Positions 29,512 to 41,259 of a stretch of DNA of 64,000 nucleotides are shown here, in pieces. This DNA is from Acidaminococcus hominis. Lineage in GTDB: Bacteria > Bacillota > Negativicutes > Acidaminococcales > Acidaminococcaceae. Below the pieces are notes generated by a model. The model did no database searches, had not been told where the DNA came from, and saw nothing but the letters and a program-made list of their open reading frames with translations. Location of the stretch: the NCBI RefSeq assembly GCF_900291475.1, contig NZ_OLMM01000005.1, positions 76,564 to 140,563 on the forward strand, given 5' to 3'. Numbering within the stretch: the stretch's first letter is position 1; every line of letters starts with the position of its first letter. A program made the position numbers and the translations under genes.

Positions 29512-31155
29512 TTACAGCTCTTTATATTCAGCTGTCCATTGGCTGTCCAAAACAGCTTGGGCAGGGTCGGCAATGGCTTTTTGGTTGACGCCTTCTTCTA
29601 CAATGCGCTGGGCCACCTTCTGGGCCAGCACCACCGTGAAGTCCTGGAGATGGGTAACCGGCGGCAGCACAGAGGCACCGGCGTTTTCCACCTTTACTTC
29701 ATCAGCCAGGGCATGGGCAGCAGCTGCCAGCATTCCCTGGGACACGCATTTGGCGTGGCAGGCAGTTACGGCCAGTCCCATCCCCGGGAACACCAAGGAG
29801 TTGTTGGCTTGGCCAATCTGGTACTTCACCCCTTGGTATCCCACTTCCTGGGAAGCAGTGCCGGTAGCCACCAGGGCCCGGCCTTCCGTCCAGGCAATCA
29901 GGTCCGCAGCCTTGGCTTCTGCCAGTTCCGTGGGATTGCTCAGCGGGAAGACAATGGGGCGTTCCGTATGGGCAGCCATTTCCTTGACGATGCTTTCTGT
30001 AAAGGCACCGCCCACCGTGGAGCAGCCCACCAAAATGGTAGGATGAATGGCTTTTACCACTTTTTCCAAGGTGTCCAGGTCGTGACTGTCCGCAAATTCC
30101 GTTCTCTTGCGGGTAAACAGGTTTTGTTGGGGGGTCAGGGCATCGGAATCCTCAAACAGCAGGCCCTGTTGGTCCACCAGGTAGAACCGGTCCTGGGCTT
30201 CTTGGGGGGTCAGGCCCTGGAGCAGCATTTCTTCGTAGACCTGGCGCACAATGCCCATGCCGGAGGTGCCGGCGCCAAAGCACAGGAATTTCTGGTCCGT
30301 AAGCTTCTGCCCGGAAATCTTCAGGGCGCCCAGAATGGCTGCCAGGGTTACCGCCCCGGTGCCTTCAATATCGTCGTTATAGACGGCAAATTGGTTGGCG
30401 TATTGGTCCAGCAGACGGGCTGCATTTTCCCGTCCAAAATCCTCAAAATGGATGTACAGGTTGGGGAACAGCTTTTCAGCCGTTCTCACAAAGCGGTCCA
30501 CAAAGGTATCGTAGGCAGCGCCCACAATCCGTTTGTGGTGCAGCCCCAGGTACAACGGGTCATCAATCAGGCTCTGGCGGCTGGTGCCAGCATCCAGTAC
30601 CACCGGCAGCACCTTGGCCGGGTCAATGCCGGCAGCGGCGGTGTACACCAGGATTTTCCCGGTGGAAATGCTGACCCCGTTGGTGCCCCAGTCCCCGATG
30701 CCCAGAATGCTTTCCCCGTCGGTAACTACGATCAGTTCAATATCCCGGCCGGCAGCCCCGTTGCGCAGGGCTTCTTCGATATCCCCCATGGCGTCAATGG
30801 ACAGGTAGACGGCGTTTTGGGGAGTGGTGAACAGTTCGCTGTACTGCTTGACGCTTTCGGCTACGCCAGGAGCATACAAAATGGGCAGCAGCTGTTCCAG
30901 CTGATGGGAGAACAGGTAAAAGAACAGGGTCCGGTTCCGGCTGAACAGCTTCATCAGATAGTGGCGCTGTACTGCCCGGTTAGGCCGTTCACAAACATTT
31001 TCGTAAGCCTGCTGGGCCTGGAGTTCCAGGGTTTCCACATGGGGCGGCAGAATGCCCACCAGCCCGTATTTTCTCCGTTCTTCCAAAGAAAAGGCAGTGC
31101 CTTTGTTCAGGAAGGGATCGTTTAACAAATCATAACCCATTTTCGTTGCAGCCAT
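29512..31155 (-). CDS. NAD-dependent malic enzyme / malolactic enzyme
   Basis: A 547-residue cytoplasmic enzyme of the malic enzyme family. Landmarks: FLNKGTAFSLEERRKYGL near the N-terminus, VTDGESILGIGDWG near 145, the lysine-bearing YTAAAGIDPAKVLPVVLDAGT near 175, FNDD-like YNDDIEGTGAV near 260, and the Rossmann motif FGAGTSGMG near 295. Several stretches (LNKGTAF-LEER-KYGL, FYLVDQQGLLF) are very close to lactic malolactic enzymes, which convert malate to lactate and CO2; ordinary malic enzymes give pyruvate and NADH. The divergent LysR gene is the arrangement seen for mleR-mleS. Which reaction it catalyses cannot be decided here. Confidence 0.88.
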   Translation of the reverse strand: MAATKMGYDLLNDPFLNKGTAFSLEERRKYGLVGILPPHVETLELQAQQAYENVCERPNRAVQRHYLMKLFSRNRTLFFYLFSHQLEQLLPILYAPGVAESVKQYSELFTTPQNAVYLSIDAMGDIEEALRNGAAGRDIELIVVTDGESILGIGDWGTNGVSISTGKILVYTAAAGIDPAKVLPVVLDAGTSRQSLIDDPLYLGLHHKRIVGAAYDTFVDRFVRTAEKLFPNLYIHFEDFGRENAARLLDQYANQFAVYNDDIEGTGAVTLAAILGALKISGQKLTDQKFLCFGAGTSGMGIVRQVYEEMLLQGLTPQEAQDRFYLVDQQGLLFEDSDALTPQQNLFTRKRTEFADSHDLDTLEKVVKAIHPTILVGCSTVGGAFTESIVKEMAAHTERPIVFPLSNPTELAEAKAADLIAWTEGRALVATGTASQEVGYQGVKYQIGQANNSLVFPGMGLAVTACHAKCVSQGMLAAAAHALADEVKVENAGASVLPPVTHLQDFTVVLAQKVAQRIVEEGVNQKAIADPAQAVLDSQWTAEYKEL

Positions 31156-31244
31156 TGTACTTATCTCCTTTTTCTTCCAGGCCTTGGCCTGACTTCGTCG
31201 GTGGTTGGGACCGGCTACAGATTTATTTTTATTTCAGTGCATAC

Positions 31245-31308
31245 AAAATACATTTTCGTGATTCTGTAGCAATTTTACACAGGCAGAAAAAGAAAGTAAA
31301 ATACATTT
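31245..31308. promoter_or_regulatory. Malic enzyme promoter with two direct repeats
   Basis: On the minus strand -35 TTTACT (31295-31300) and -10 TAAAAT (31272-31277), 17-base spacer. The 11-mer AAAATACATTT occurs twice in direct orientation at 31245-31255 and 31298-31308, 53 bases apart, one on each side of the promoter. A TATAAT at 31333-31338 serves the divergent LysR gene. Confidence 0.5.
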
Positions 31309-31359
31309 CTGTTCTTCACCCAAACTTTTAGTTATAATAAAGACAGAAGGAGGTGCCCC

Positions 31360-32286
31360 ATGAAACTGACCCAAATCGAATACTTTATTGCTGTCTGCCA
31401 ATGCGGCAGCTTCACCGGAGCCGCAGAGAAATGTCATATCTCCCAGCCCGGGATTTCCAAGGCCATGCAGGAACTGGAGCAGGAATGCGGGGTAGCCCTG
31501 TTCCAGCGCAACCGGAACAACATCCAGGTCACCCCCCAGGGCCGGATTCTGCTGGAACACGCCCAGCAGTTCGAGAACCATTACTAGAATTTGTGCCAGG
31601 TGGTAAAGAATCTGGCACACAGCCGGACCCTGCTGCGGATTGGGGTGGCCACCATGCGGGGAAACACCATTTTCCCCAAGCTCCACGGTGCCTTTTTAAA
31701 GGAACATCCCCGAACCACCATCGAAACCATCGAGGAAACCACCAATGTGCTATACGAGCTGCTGGACCGGCAGGAAATTGATTTTGCCCTGTGCGTTACC
31801 AACCATATGCCGGAAGAGCCCTATCACCACCTGCTGCTGCGGAAAAGCTACCTGAAACTGTTTGTCCGGAAGGACCACCCCCTGGCCAGCAGAACATCCC
31901 TGAGTCTGAAAGAGCTGAAGGACGTGCCTTTGGTCATGTTTTCCGACCATTTTGACCAGACCACCTATATCAAGCGGATGTTTGCAGTCAGCGAGGTGCA
32001 GCCCCGGATTGTCCACCAGACCTCCCAGGTCTTCACCATCCTGGAATACATCCGCAGTGAAGCGGCTGCCGGTTTTCTTACCGAAGAAATTGCCAGCCAG
32101 GAACCGGACCTGGCGGCCATTCCCATTACCGAATTCCATCCGGCCTTTATTACCCTGGTGTGGAACAAAAATGTGCGCCTGCATCCGGCCATGGAAGAAT
32201 TTATCCGTTTCGTCAAGCAGTCCAGGTTTATCCAGCCTTTGGAACCACCCCAAAAAGCGGAACCGTCCAGCTCTGCTAAAAAATAA
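31360..32286 (+). pseudogene. MleR-like LysR regulator interrupted by an in-frame amber codon
   Basis: The frame encodes a full-length LysR regulator of about 308 codons: helix-turn-helix FTGAAEKCHISQPGISKAM at residues 18-36, then an effector domain from LRIGVATMRGNTIFPKLH onward. Codon 76 (31585-31587) is TAG, between ...FENHY and NLCQVV..., and the frame is otherwise open on both sides. A single C-to-T change from CAG would explain it. As read, it gives a 75-residue DNA-binding stub. A downstream TTG at 31591 could start the effector half but has no clear ribosome-binding site. It is divergent from the malic/malolactic enzyme gene. Sequencing error or readthrough are alternatives. Confidence 0.82.
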
Positions 32287-32327
32287 AAAAGCCTTCTCCA
32301 GCTGCTGCAGCTGGAGAAGGCTTTTTT
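32285..32327. terminator. Bidirectional terminator
   Basis: A perfect 14-bp stem (32291-32304 with 32308-32321) with a 3-base loop, flanked by A and T runs. It lies between the LysR pseudogene and the convergent gene at 32336. Confidence 0.93.
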
Positions 32328-32335
32328 TAGGGAAC

Positions 32336-32776
32336 TTATTCCCAAATGGTCTTCATGATTTCTTTGTATCTTTGGCCCATTTCCTTGGTAATCAGGTCGA
32401 ACAGGGCATAGAACATATCCCCATTGATGCTTTCGTTTTCGAACACTACGCACAGGTCCAGAATCAGGGAACCTTCCGGATCCAGATAGAACTTGAAAGC
32501 CTTGTAGCCTTGGTTGAAATCGGTGATCATTTTTTCCAGGGCTTCCTTGTTGTTGTCCTTCAGGGCCTTGGGGGCCAGCAGCACCCGAATCATGCCAAAA
32601 GCCGTGTCGTCCAACAGAACCACCAGGACCACGGGCGTACCATCAATATTTACATGGGAACGGAATACGGCGGTGTGGAACCGGTCCCCTTCAATGGCTT
32701 GTACCTGAAATGCTTTCGGATCTTTCTTGTCCAAATATTCTTGGAATGCTTGGGCTCTCTTGTTTAATTCTGCCAT
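32336..32776 (-). CDS. YbjN-like hypothetical protein
   Basis: A 146-residue soluble protein of about 50 percent charged or polar residues with no signal peptide. The order of strands and helices (FQVQAIEGDRFHTAVFRSHVNIDG, VVLVVLLDDTAFGMIRVLL, LEKMITDFNQGYKAFKFYLD, MFYALFDLITKEMGQRY) resembles the YbjN/type III chaperone-like fold, but this is a weak impression. SD GAGGAGG precedes the ATG. It sits at the downstream side of the gyrA terminator and DnaA-box cluster. Function unknown. Confidence 0.6.
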   Translation of the reverse strand: MAELNKRAQAFQEYLDKKDPKAFQVQAIEGDRFHTAVFRSHVNIDGTPVVLVVLLDDTAFGMIRVLLAPKALKDNNKEALEKMITDFNQGYKAFKFYLDPEGSLILDLCVVFENESINGDMFYALFDLITKEMGQRYKEIMKTIWE

Positions 32777-32874
32777 ACTAACTTCCTCCTCAATTCAATT
32801 GATTCCATCAAATCTAACAATAACAGGATAGAGCATTCTCCGGCTTTCGTCAAGCTATCCACTTATGCACAAAG

Positions 32875-33134
32875 TTATCCCCAAAAATCGGGAAGTTATC
32901 CACATTTTCTGTGGATAACTTCTGGGGTTAGAGCTATATTTTGTGCGAAAAGCTGTTCGTACTACAAAATCCGGAGGGGCTTATCCACTTATACACAAGT
33001 TATCCCCAAGAATTGTGGATAACTTTGGGGAAAATCCACAGGGGTTTAACCAAAATTCCCTGTCTGTGGGCATTTATCGCCACTTTTTACATTCACTTTT
33101 CTGTATGCCACAGCTTTTTATCCAGTTATCCACA
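32875..33134. repeat. DnaA-box cluster downstream of gyrA
   Basis: At least four perfect 9-mers TTATCCACA or complement (32896-32904, 32910-32918, 33014-33022, 33126-33134) plus near matches TTATCCCCA (32875, 33000), TTATCCACT (32981) and TTATACACA (32989). Some are paired head to head. No gene occupies 32777-33154. It is about 9.3 kb from the dnaA-dnaN boxes. Confidence 0.8.
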
Positions 33135-33154
33135 GAGTTTTCCACCATTGGGGC

Positions 33155-33193
33155 AAAAAATAGGCTTGTGCAGTTGTGCACAAGCCTATTTTT
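33155..33193 (-). terminator. Terminator of the dnaA-gyrA gene run
   Basis: AAAAATAGGCTTGTGCA (minus strand) pairs with TGCACAAGCCTATTTTTT: a 17-bp stem with a 4-base loop, only 5 bases beyond the gyrA stop. Confidence 0.93.
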
Positions 33194-33198
33194 ACGCT

Positions 33199-35697
33199 TT
33201 ATTCGTCTTCTTCATCCACGGTATTCACAATGGCCAGAGCAGCAACCTTATCGCCGCTTTCCAGATCCATCAGTTTCACCCCTTGGGCATTTCTGCCATA
33301 GGTGGAGATATCCGCCGCATTCATCCGGATGATGATGCCAGCTGCAGAAATCAGCATGATTTCCTGTTTTTCCGTAATGAACTTGGACCCTACAATCAGG
33401 CCCGTCTTATCGGTGACTTTCAGGTTGATGATACCTTTGCCGCCCCGGTTCTGAACCCGGTACTCGGAAATATCCGTCCGTTTGCCCTGTCCCTTGTCGG
33501 TTACGGTCAGCACTTCACCCGTATCGTCCAGGCAGCTGTCCATGGAAACCACCGTATCGTGAGGCCGCAGCAGAATGCCCCGTACCCCGTGGCTGGTTCT
33601 GCCCATGGGCCTTACATCCTCTTCGTTAAAGTGGATGGCGTAGCCGTCCCGGGTAGCCAGGAGGATATCGTTCTTGCCGGAGGTGAGCTTCACGTCAATG
33701 AGTTCTTCCCCTTCGTCCAGGTTGATGGCAATCAGGCCGCCTTTCCGGGCGGACTTGAATTCGCTGACGCTGGTACGCTTTACAATACCGGCGTTGGTAG
33801 CCATAAACAGGAACTTGTCTTCGTCAGAACTGATGCCGCTGTGGACGGCAATCACGGCGTTGACCTTTTCGTTTTCTTCCAGCGGCAACAGGTTCCGGAT
33901 ATAGGTTCCCTTGGCGGTACGGCCGGCTTCCGGAATTTCGTAGCCCTTCTGCCGGTAGACCCGTCCCCGATTGGTAAAGAACAGGATATTGTCATGGGTG
34001 CTGGCCATCAGCAGGTGTTCGGAGAAGTCCCCTTTCACCTTGTTGTCTTCCTTGACAATCTTGCCGCTGCCGGCCTTGATGCCCCGGCCGCCCCGGTTCT
34101 GGTTGCGGAAGTTGGTGAGGGCCTGACGTTTGATATAGCTTTGGTGGCTGATGGTAATGACCACGTCCTCCTCAGCAATCAGGTCTTCGGTTTCCAGTTC
34201 CCCGGCATCGGGTACAATGGAGGTTCTCCGGGGATCCCCAAAACGCTTCTTCACGTCCAGCAGATCTTCCCGGGCGATACCCATAATCTTATGTTCGTCG
34301 GACAACACGTCCTCCAAATAGGCAATATTGGCCATAACTTCCTGGTATTCGTCCTCAATCTTCTGCCGTTCCAAACCGGTCAGGCGTTGGAGACGCATAT
34401 CCAAAATGGCCTGGGCCTGCTTGTCGCTCAAGGCAAACTTGTCCATCAAGGCTGCCTTGGCTACGTCGCCGTTGGCGCTGGCCCGGATGGTGGCAATGAC
34501 TTCGTCCAGGTGATCCAGGGCGATTTTCAAGCCTTCCAAGATATGGGCCCGTTCCTTGGCTTTGCGCAGTTCGTACTGGCATTTCCGGGTAATGACATCC
34601 TTCTGGTGTTCCAGATAATATTCCAGAATCTGTTTCAGATTCAAAATCCGGGGATGGCCTTTGACCAGGGCCAGCATAATAATGCCGAAGGAATCCTGGA
34701 GCTGGGTATGCTTGTACAGCTGGTTCAGCATCACTTCGGGCACCACATCGCTGCGGAGCTCGATGACAATGCGCATACCCTTCCGGTCGGATTCATCCCT
34801 TAGGTCCGTAATGCCCTCCAGCACCTTGTCCTGCACCAGGTGGGCAATGCTCTCAATGAGTTTTGCCTTGTTGACCTGGTAGGGAATCTCAGTCACCACA
34901 ATCCGGTTCTTGTTTTTGGGCATGGGTTCCACATGCGCCTTGGCCCGCACCTTGATAACGCCCCGGCCGGTGGTATAGGCCTGGCGAATGCCGTTGATGC
35001 CCAGAATCTTGGCTCCCGTAGGGAAGTCCGGTCCTTTGATGGCTTTCATCAGCTGTTCAATGGTGCAGTCCGGATTGTCGATAAGCATGACACAGGCATC
35101 CACCACTTCGTTCAGGTTGTGGGGCGGAATGTTGGTGGCCATACCTACGGCAATACCGGCGGAACCGTTGATCAGAAGAGCCGGTACCTTGGCCGGCAGC
35201 ACGGTGGGTTCCTTCAGGGATTCATCGTAGTTGGGGATGAAATCCACCGTATCCTTTTCAATATCCCGCAGCATTTCTACGGCAATCTTGCCCATACGCA
35301 CTTCGGTATACCGCATGGCAGCCGCAGGGTCACCATCCACGGAACCGAAGTTCCCGTGGCCGTCCACCATCAGATACCGGGTGGAGAAATCCTGGGCCAG
35401 CCGAACAATGGCGTCGTATACGGAGGAGTCACCATGGGGGTGATACTTACCTAAAACATCGCCCACGATACGGGCGGATTTCTTATACGCTTTGGTCGGC
35501 AGCATGCCGGCTTCGTTCATGGCATACAGGATGCGCCGGTGAACCGGTTTCAAACCGTCCCGCACATCCGGTAAGGCCCGCTGTACAATAACACTCATAG
35601 CATAGTCGATGTACGACTTCTGCATTTCGTCTTCTACGTATACGGGAATTACCTTGCCTGCCGTGATGGTCTGTTTATCATTTTGCTGATCATCCAC
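33199..35697 (-). CDS. gyrA: DNA gyrase subunit A
   Basis: An 832-residue type II topoisomerase subunit that cuts and passes DNA with GyrB to introduce negative supercoils. The catalytic tyrosine is Y130 in AAAMRYTE. The quinolone region [10 protein letters not shown] keeps Ser91 and Asp95 (equivalent to E. coli S83 and D87), the quinolone-sensitive state. The C-terminal DNA-wrapping domain carries a GyrA-box-like QNRGGRGIK near 555 and a second RGGKG motif. The start is GTG at 35697, preceded by AAGGAAG; the nearby ATG is out of frame. It is the last gene of the origin-proximal operon. Confidence 0.97.
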   Translation of the reverse strand: MDDQQNDKQTITAGKVIPVYVEDEMQKSYIDYAMSVIVQRALPDVRDGLKPVHRRILYAMNEAGMLPTKAYKKSARIVGDVLGKYHPHGDSSVYDAIVRLAQDFSTRYLMVDGHGNFGSVDGDPAAAMRYTEVRMGKIAVEMLRDIEKDTVDFIPNYDESLKEPTVLPAKVPALLINGSAGIAVGMATNIPPHNLNEVVDACVMLIDNPDCTIEQLMKAIKGPDFPTGAKILGINGIRQAYTTGRGVIKVRAKAHVEPMPKNKNRIVVTEIPYQVNKAKLIESIAHLVQDKVLEGITDLRDESDRKGMRIVIELRSDVVPEVMLNQLYKHTQLQDSFGIIMLALVKGHPRILNLKQILEYYLEHQKDVITRKCQYELRKAKERAHILEGLKIALDHLDEVIATIRASANGDVAKAALMDKFALSDKQAQAILDMRLQRLTGLERQKIEDEYQEVMANIAYLEDVLSDEHKIMGIAREDLLDVKKRFGDPRRTSIVPDAGELETEDLIAEEDVVITISHQSYIKRQALTNFRNQNRGGRGIKAGSGKIVKEDNKVKGDFSEHLLMASTHDNILFFTNRGRVYRQKGYEIPEAGRTAKGTYIRNLLPLEENEKVNAVIAVHSGISSDEDKFLFMATNAGIVKRTSVSEFKSARKGGLIAINLDEGEELIDVKLTSGKNDILLATRDGYAIHFNEEDVRPMGRTSHGVRGILLRPHDTVVSMDSCLDDTGEVLTVTDKGQGKRTDISEYRVQNRGGKGIINLKVTDKTGLIVGSKFITEKQEIMLISAAGIIIRMNAADISTYGRNAQGVKLMDLESGDKVAALAIVNTVDEEDE

Positions 35698-35746
35698 GTT
35701 CTCACGCTTCCTTTCCTGCGCCCTCCCGGGCTTTGCTGCTAATTGT

Positions 35747-36517
35747 TTACTTTAAGAACAGATCATAAACCTGCTTGCCGATCAGCACGATGGTTACGAT
35801 CAAGAACAGGGTACGGATATAACCCACACCCTTTTTGATGGCCATTCTGGCACCTAGCCGGGCTCCGGCAATTTCCACCAGACCCATGGGCAGCGCGTAC
35901 CAGAAATATACCTTGCCCAAGACCAGGAAGGCTACCAGCCCGCCCAGGTTGCTGGCCAGGTTCAGGGTTTTGGCATTGCCTGCTGCGGTAACAAAATTAT
36001 AGCCAAAATATAAAAAGGCAAAAATCAGGAACGTTCCCGTTCCCGGACCGAAAAAGCCGTCATACATGCCCAGGCACCAGGCCATAAAGGCAATGCCCAC
36101 CGCCATGGTCCGGCTCATTTCCGTCATTTCGTTGACGCCGTTCCACTCTTTTTTCTTAAAGGTGTACACCGCCACCGCAATCAGGGAAATGACCACGATG
36201 TACCGCAGAATCTGGTCCGGTACCAAAGAAACCAGACAAGCGCCTACGGCGCTGCCTATAGCGGATAAGGGCATCATTTTGATAATTTTCCGGTCGATTT
36301 TGCCGGAACGCACAAAAGTAAAAAAACTGGTAATGGCGCCGATGCTGGCCGCAAACTTGTTGGAGCCCAGGGCAACGGGCATGGGAAGAGGGGTCGCCAT
36401 GTAGGCGGGAATGGTAATCAGTCCCCCGCCCCCTACGGCTGCATCCACAAAAGAGCCCACAAACCCGGCCACCAGCAAAAACACCAAATCATGCCACGAA
36501 AAAACGATGGTTTCCAT
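35747..36517 (-). CDS. TSUP-family (TauE/SafE) membrane transporter
   Basis: A 256-residue protein with about eight hydrophobic segments and the family motif [21 protein letters not shown] at residues 19-39, plus the second-repeat motif [14 protein letters not shown] near 155. Members export or import sulfite, sulfonates or related organic anions. It lies between thiN (3 bases upstream) and gyrA (49 bases downstream), so it is embedded in the gyrase transcript; no functional tie to DNA topology is evident. Confidence 0.88.
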   Translation of the reverse strand: METIVFSWHDLVFLLVAGFVGSFVDAAVGGGGLITIPAYMATPLPMPVALGSNKFAASIGAITSFFTFVRSGKIDRKIIKMMPLSAIGSAVGACLVSLVPDQILRYIVVISLIAVAVYTFKKKEWNGVNEMTEMSRTMAVGIAFMAWCLGMYDGFFGPGTGTFLIFAFLYFGYNFVTAAGNAKTLNLASNLGGLVAFLVLGKVYFWYALPMGLVEIAGARLGARMAIKKGVGYIRTLFLIVTIVLIGKQVYDLFLK

Positions 36518-36520
36518 TCC

Positions 36521-37216
36521 CTACTCCTTCCAGGTCAGATATAGTCCGGCCCAGCCCGCCTGACAAGAGGCGGTGAGCACAGCTTCTGTCATTTTGTTGC
36601 TTACTGCATAGGGATTTTCCTGGGTTAAAGAGGAATGGTCAAGGGGCCAGCGGACCCCTTCAATACTCACTGTGGTTTCCGCCGTCAGGGGGAGCAGGCT
36701 TACAGCCGCGGGCCTGCGCCCAGCGGGAGTAAAGGCTGCGCCCTCACCGGGGCCCAGAAAACACAGGATTTCCTGTTCATCAGCCAAAATCACGGTGCTG
36801 CCCCGCTTCTGACAGGACAGCAGGCAATAAAGATTGCCAAACAAATGGTCCGCCCGGCCGCCCCAAACCCCGGTGGCCAGAACCAGACAAGGGACCTTGA
36901 TATCTTGGAGAATCAAGGACAGGTCCGTATCGTCCTTGTTCACGGGAAAGGTTTTCACCTTGGCGCCGGCCTGGACAAATTTTTCCCAGGCGCCGGGCGC
37001 CGCACTGTCCCTATCCCCATACAAAAAGCGGGGCGTCAGGCCGGCTTTGGCGCAGTGGTCCGCGCCCCGGTCCGCCGCATAAAGGGGCAGGTCCCCTGCT
37101 GCTTTCCGCAGCCACTGGGGATCCGGCCGCCGGCCGCCGGCCACCACCACAAGGGGAGCGCCAGAGTCCTTGGTCAGTTCCCACTTGCCCTGGGGAAGCA
37201 GTATTTGGGTACCCAT
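36521..37216 (-). CDS. thiN: Thiamine pyrophosphokinase
   Basis: A 231-residue enzyme that transfers pyrophosphate from ATP to thiamine to make thiamine pyrophosphate. Visible family elements are the N-terminal YAADRGADHCAKAGLTPRFLYGDRDS segment, FPVNKDDTDLSLIL near 110 and the GGRADHLFGNLYCL motif near 135. The Asp-rich DDTD motif binds Mg-ATP. Start at the ATG at 37216, whose SD GAGG overlaps the gyrB stop; the longer upstream frame runs inside gyrB and is a shadow. Placed between gyrB and the TSUP gene. Confidence 0.87.
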   Translation of the reverse strand: MGTQILLPQGKWELTKDSGAPLVVVAGGRRPDPQWLRKAAGDLPLYAADRGADHCAKAGLTPRFLYGDRDSAAPGAWEKFVQAGAKVKTFPVNKDDTDLSLILQDIKVPCLVLATGVWGGRADHLFGNLYCLLSCQKRGSTVILADEQEILCFLGPGEGAAFTPAGRRPAAVSLLPLTAETTVSIEGVRWPLDHSSLTQENPYAVSNKMTEAVLTASCQAGWAGLYLTWKE

Positions 37217-37223
37217 AGCTGCC

Positions 37224-39389
<2,166 letters not shown>

Positions 39390-39412
<23 letters not shown>

Positions 39413-40124
39413 AAAACCGACTCCTTTTTGCTCTCGACAAAATGCGTTCCACCAGTTCTGGATTCAATTTATCCGGTGTCAGTCCCCGGTCCAGCATTAC
39501 CGCAAAGGCTTTTTCCAGGTCCGTGGCATCAGGTTTCAGGGCCTCATTCATGGCCCATTCTTCCAGAACGGCTTTAACGTCAGTAAATGTTATTCTATCA
39601 CAATTTAGCGTTTCTCGGCAATCTTCCCAGCGCAGCCAGGGACTTTTCTCCAGGGCCCGGCGGATTTCCCGCCGTTTTTCAGCCAGTTGTTTCCGGGCAC
39701 AGGTGGCGCAGATTTCCTCATCCCCAATCAGCGGCACGCCGCACACCGGACAGCGCCGGTTGGGGTCCACCTTGGGAATAAAGGGTCCCTGGTCATCCAG
39801 TTTGGGGGCTGCCGGCTCATCCAGAATGCCATGGTAAAACTTCAGCTCCCGGATGATCCGGTGCCGGCCAGGGCGATACCCGGGCAGGCTCTGGTTGATT
39901 TTCCCCAGCAGCTGGCCCTGCATCATCATCAGATTGTGGGACCAGGCCGGGTTATCCGTATGCAGGTACAATACCCCATTTTCCAGCCGGTAGGGCTGGG
40001 AATGGTTGGCCGCCGTATGGCCGATGATATCGGCCCAATGGGTCCGCAAATGGTACATGATATATTTCTGCTTGGCATCCTTGCTTTTCAGCACCTTCAA
40101 CACCAGCAGCTCAGCATCCTTCAT
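39390..40124 (-). CDS. DUF721/DciA-like protein with internal zinc ribbon
   Basis: A 244-residue protein. The N-terminal DUF721/DciA-type domain (about 1-105: WADIIGHTAANHSQPYRLENGVLYLHTDNPAWSHNL) is the KH-like fold of the helicase loader DciA. A C-x2-C ... C-x2-C zinc ribbon (C125, C128, C139, C142) and a basic/alpha-helical tail follow, making it much longer than typical DUF721 proteins. It overlaps recF by 14 bases and remB by 23. Its place between recF and gyrB fits a replication role; loading of DnaB helicase is inferred from the family. Confidence 0.78.
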
Positions 40125-41259
40125 GACCGTCCTCCTGCAGGCTGCCGTTTTCCACTGCGTAGGCAGCCCAATCTCCGCTGGCCGGAGCCAAGGCCCGGTC
40201 GTTCACCGTCAAAAGGGTCTGGACCGTGCCGCTGATAAAGCCCAGCAGCTTTTCCCGACGGCTGCTGTCCAGTTCACTAAGTACATCATCTAACAGCAGC
40301 ACTGGATATTCGCTGCGCACGGCCTTGATAAATTCCAGTTCCGACAGCTTCAGCGCCAAAGCGGCGGTCCGCTGCTGGCCCTGGGACCCATAGGTTCTCA
40401 GCGCCCGTCCTGCGTGGAGAATTTCCAGGTCGTCCCGGTGAGGCCCCACGCTGGTGTAGCCCCGGACATAGTCCAGCCGGTGCCGAGCCTTCAGCTCCTC
40501 CTGGTACAGGGCCTCCCACTGGGACCGGTCTCCCCGCTCCGTCAGCACTGCTTCTCCCTGGCCCCGTTTCTGCACATAGGAAAGGGACAGCGCACCGGTT
40601 GTCCCTGTAATTCCGTCATAAACCCGTTGGGCAGCCTGAACAATCCCCCCCAAAGCCTGCAAACGAAAATCCAAAATTCCTGCCGCCAGCTGGGAAAGGG
40701 CTACATCCCAAACAGAAAGCTGGGCTTCGTCCAACTTTTCCGCTTCCCGGCACTGCTTCAAAAATTTGTTCCGCTGCTGCAGGACTCGGTTGTACTTGCT
40801 CAAAAGGTCGTAGTATACCGGACTGATCTGGGCAATTTCCATATCTAGAAATTTTCGGCGCAAGGACGGATCTCCCTTGACCAACAGCAGGTCATCCGGG
40901 GTGAAAAGCACCAGATTCAGTTGGCCGTACTGCTCCTTCGGGGTCACAGGCGTCCCATTTAACAGGTTTTCTTTTTTCAGTTTCCCCCGTTCATGGTACC
41001 GTTTCACCAGCAGGGTATTTTCCCCGAACCGGTCACGGTACGTGACTTCTGCTGCCCATTCTTCTGCGCCAAAGCTGGGAAGCTCCTCCTCATGCCGGGT
41101 ACGGAACGAAAATCCCCGGGCACCGTAATAGATGCCCTCCAGCAGATTGGTTTTTCCCTGGGCATTATTTCCGTAAAATACGGTCACGTCATGATGCAGG
41201 GGAAGGTTTACGTGATCATAATTGCGAAAATGGTGCAGGCGCAGACGCTCCACTCTCAT
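40111..41259 (-). CDS. recF: DNA repair and recombination protein RecF
   Basis: A 382-residue SMC-like ATPase that helps load RecA at gaps. Walker A YGNNAQGKTNLLEGI lies at about residues 29-43, signature-type segment TYGSQGQQRTAALALKLSE near 290, and Walker B VLLLDDVLSELD near 325. The N-terminus RVERLRLHHFRNYDHVNL is the RecF hallmark. Its ATG overlaps the dnaN stop (TAATG). The S4-domain gene often found between dnaN and recF in Firmicutes is absent. Confidence 0.95.
   Translation of the reverse strand: MRVERLRLHHFRNYDHVNLPLHHDVTVFYGNNAQGKTNLLEGIYYGARGFSFRTRHEEELPSFGAEEWAAEVTYRDRFGENTLLVKRYHERGKLKKENLLNGTPVTPKEQYGQLNLVLFTPDDLLLVKGDPSLRRKFLDMEIAQISPVYYDLLSKYNRVLQQRNKFLKQCREAEKLDEAQLSVWDVALSQLAAGILDFRLQALGGIVQAAQRVYDGITGTTGALSLSYVQKRGQGEAVLTERGDRSQWEALYQEELKARHRLDYVRGYTSVGPHRDDLEILHAGRALRTYGSQGQQRTAALALKLSELEFIKAVRSEYPVLLLDDVLSELDSSRREKLLGFISGTVQTLLTVNDRALAPASGDWAAYAVENGSLQEDGHEGC

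Noticed and set aside
32941..34803. Long plus-strand frame of 620 codons opposite gyrA
   Set aside because: Antisense shadow of gyrA starting within the DnaA-box region; no recognisable motifs or ribosome-binding site.
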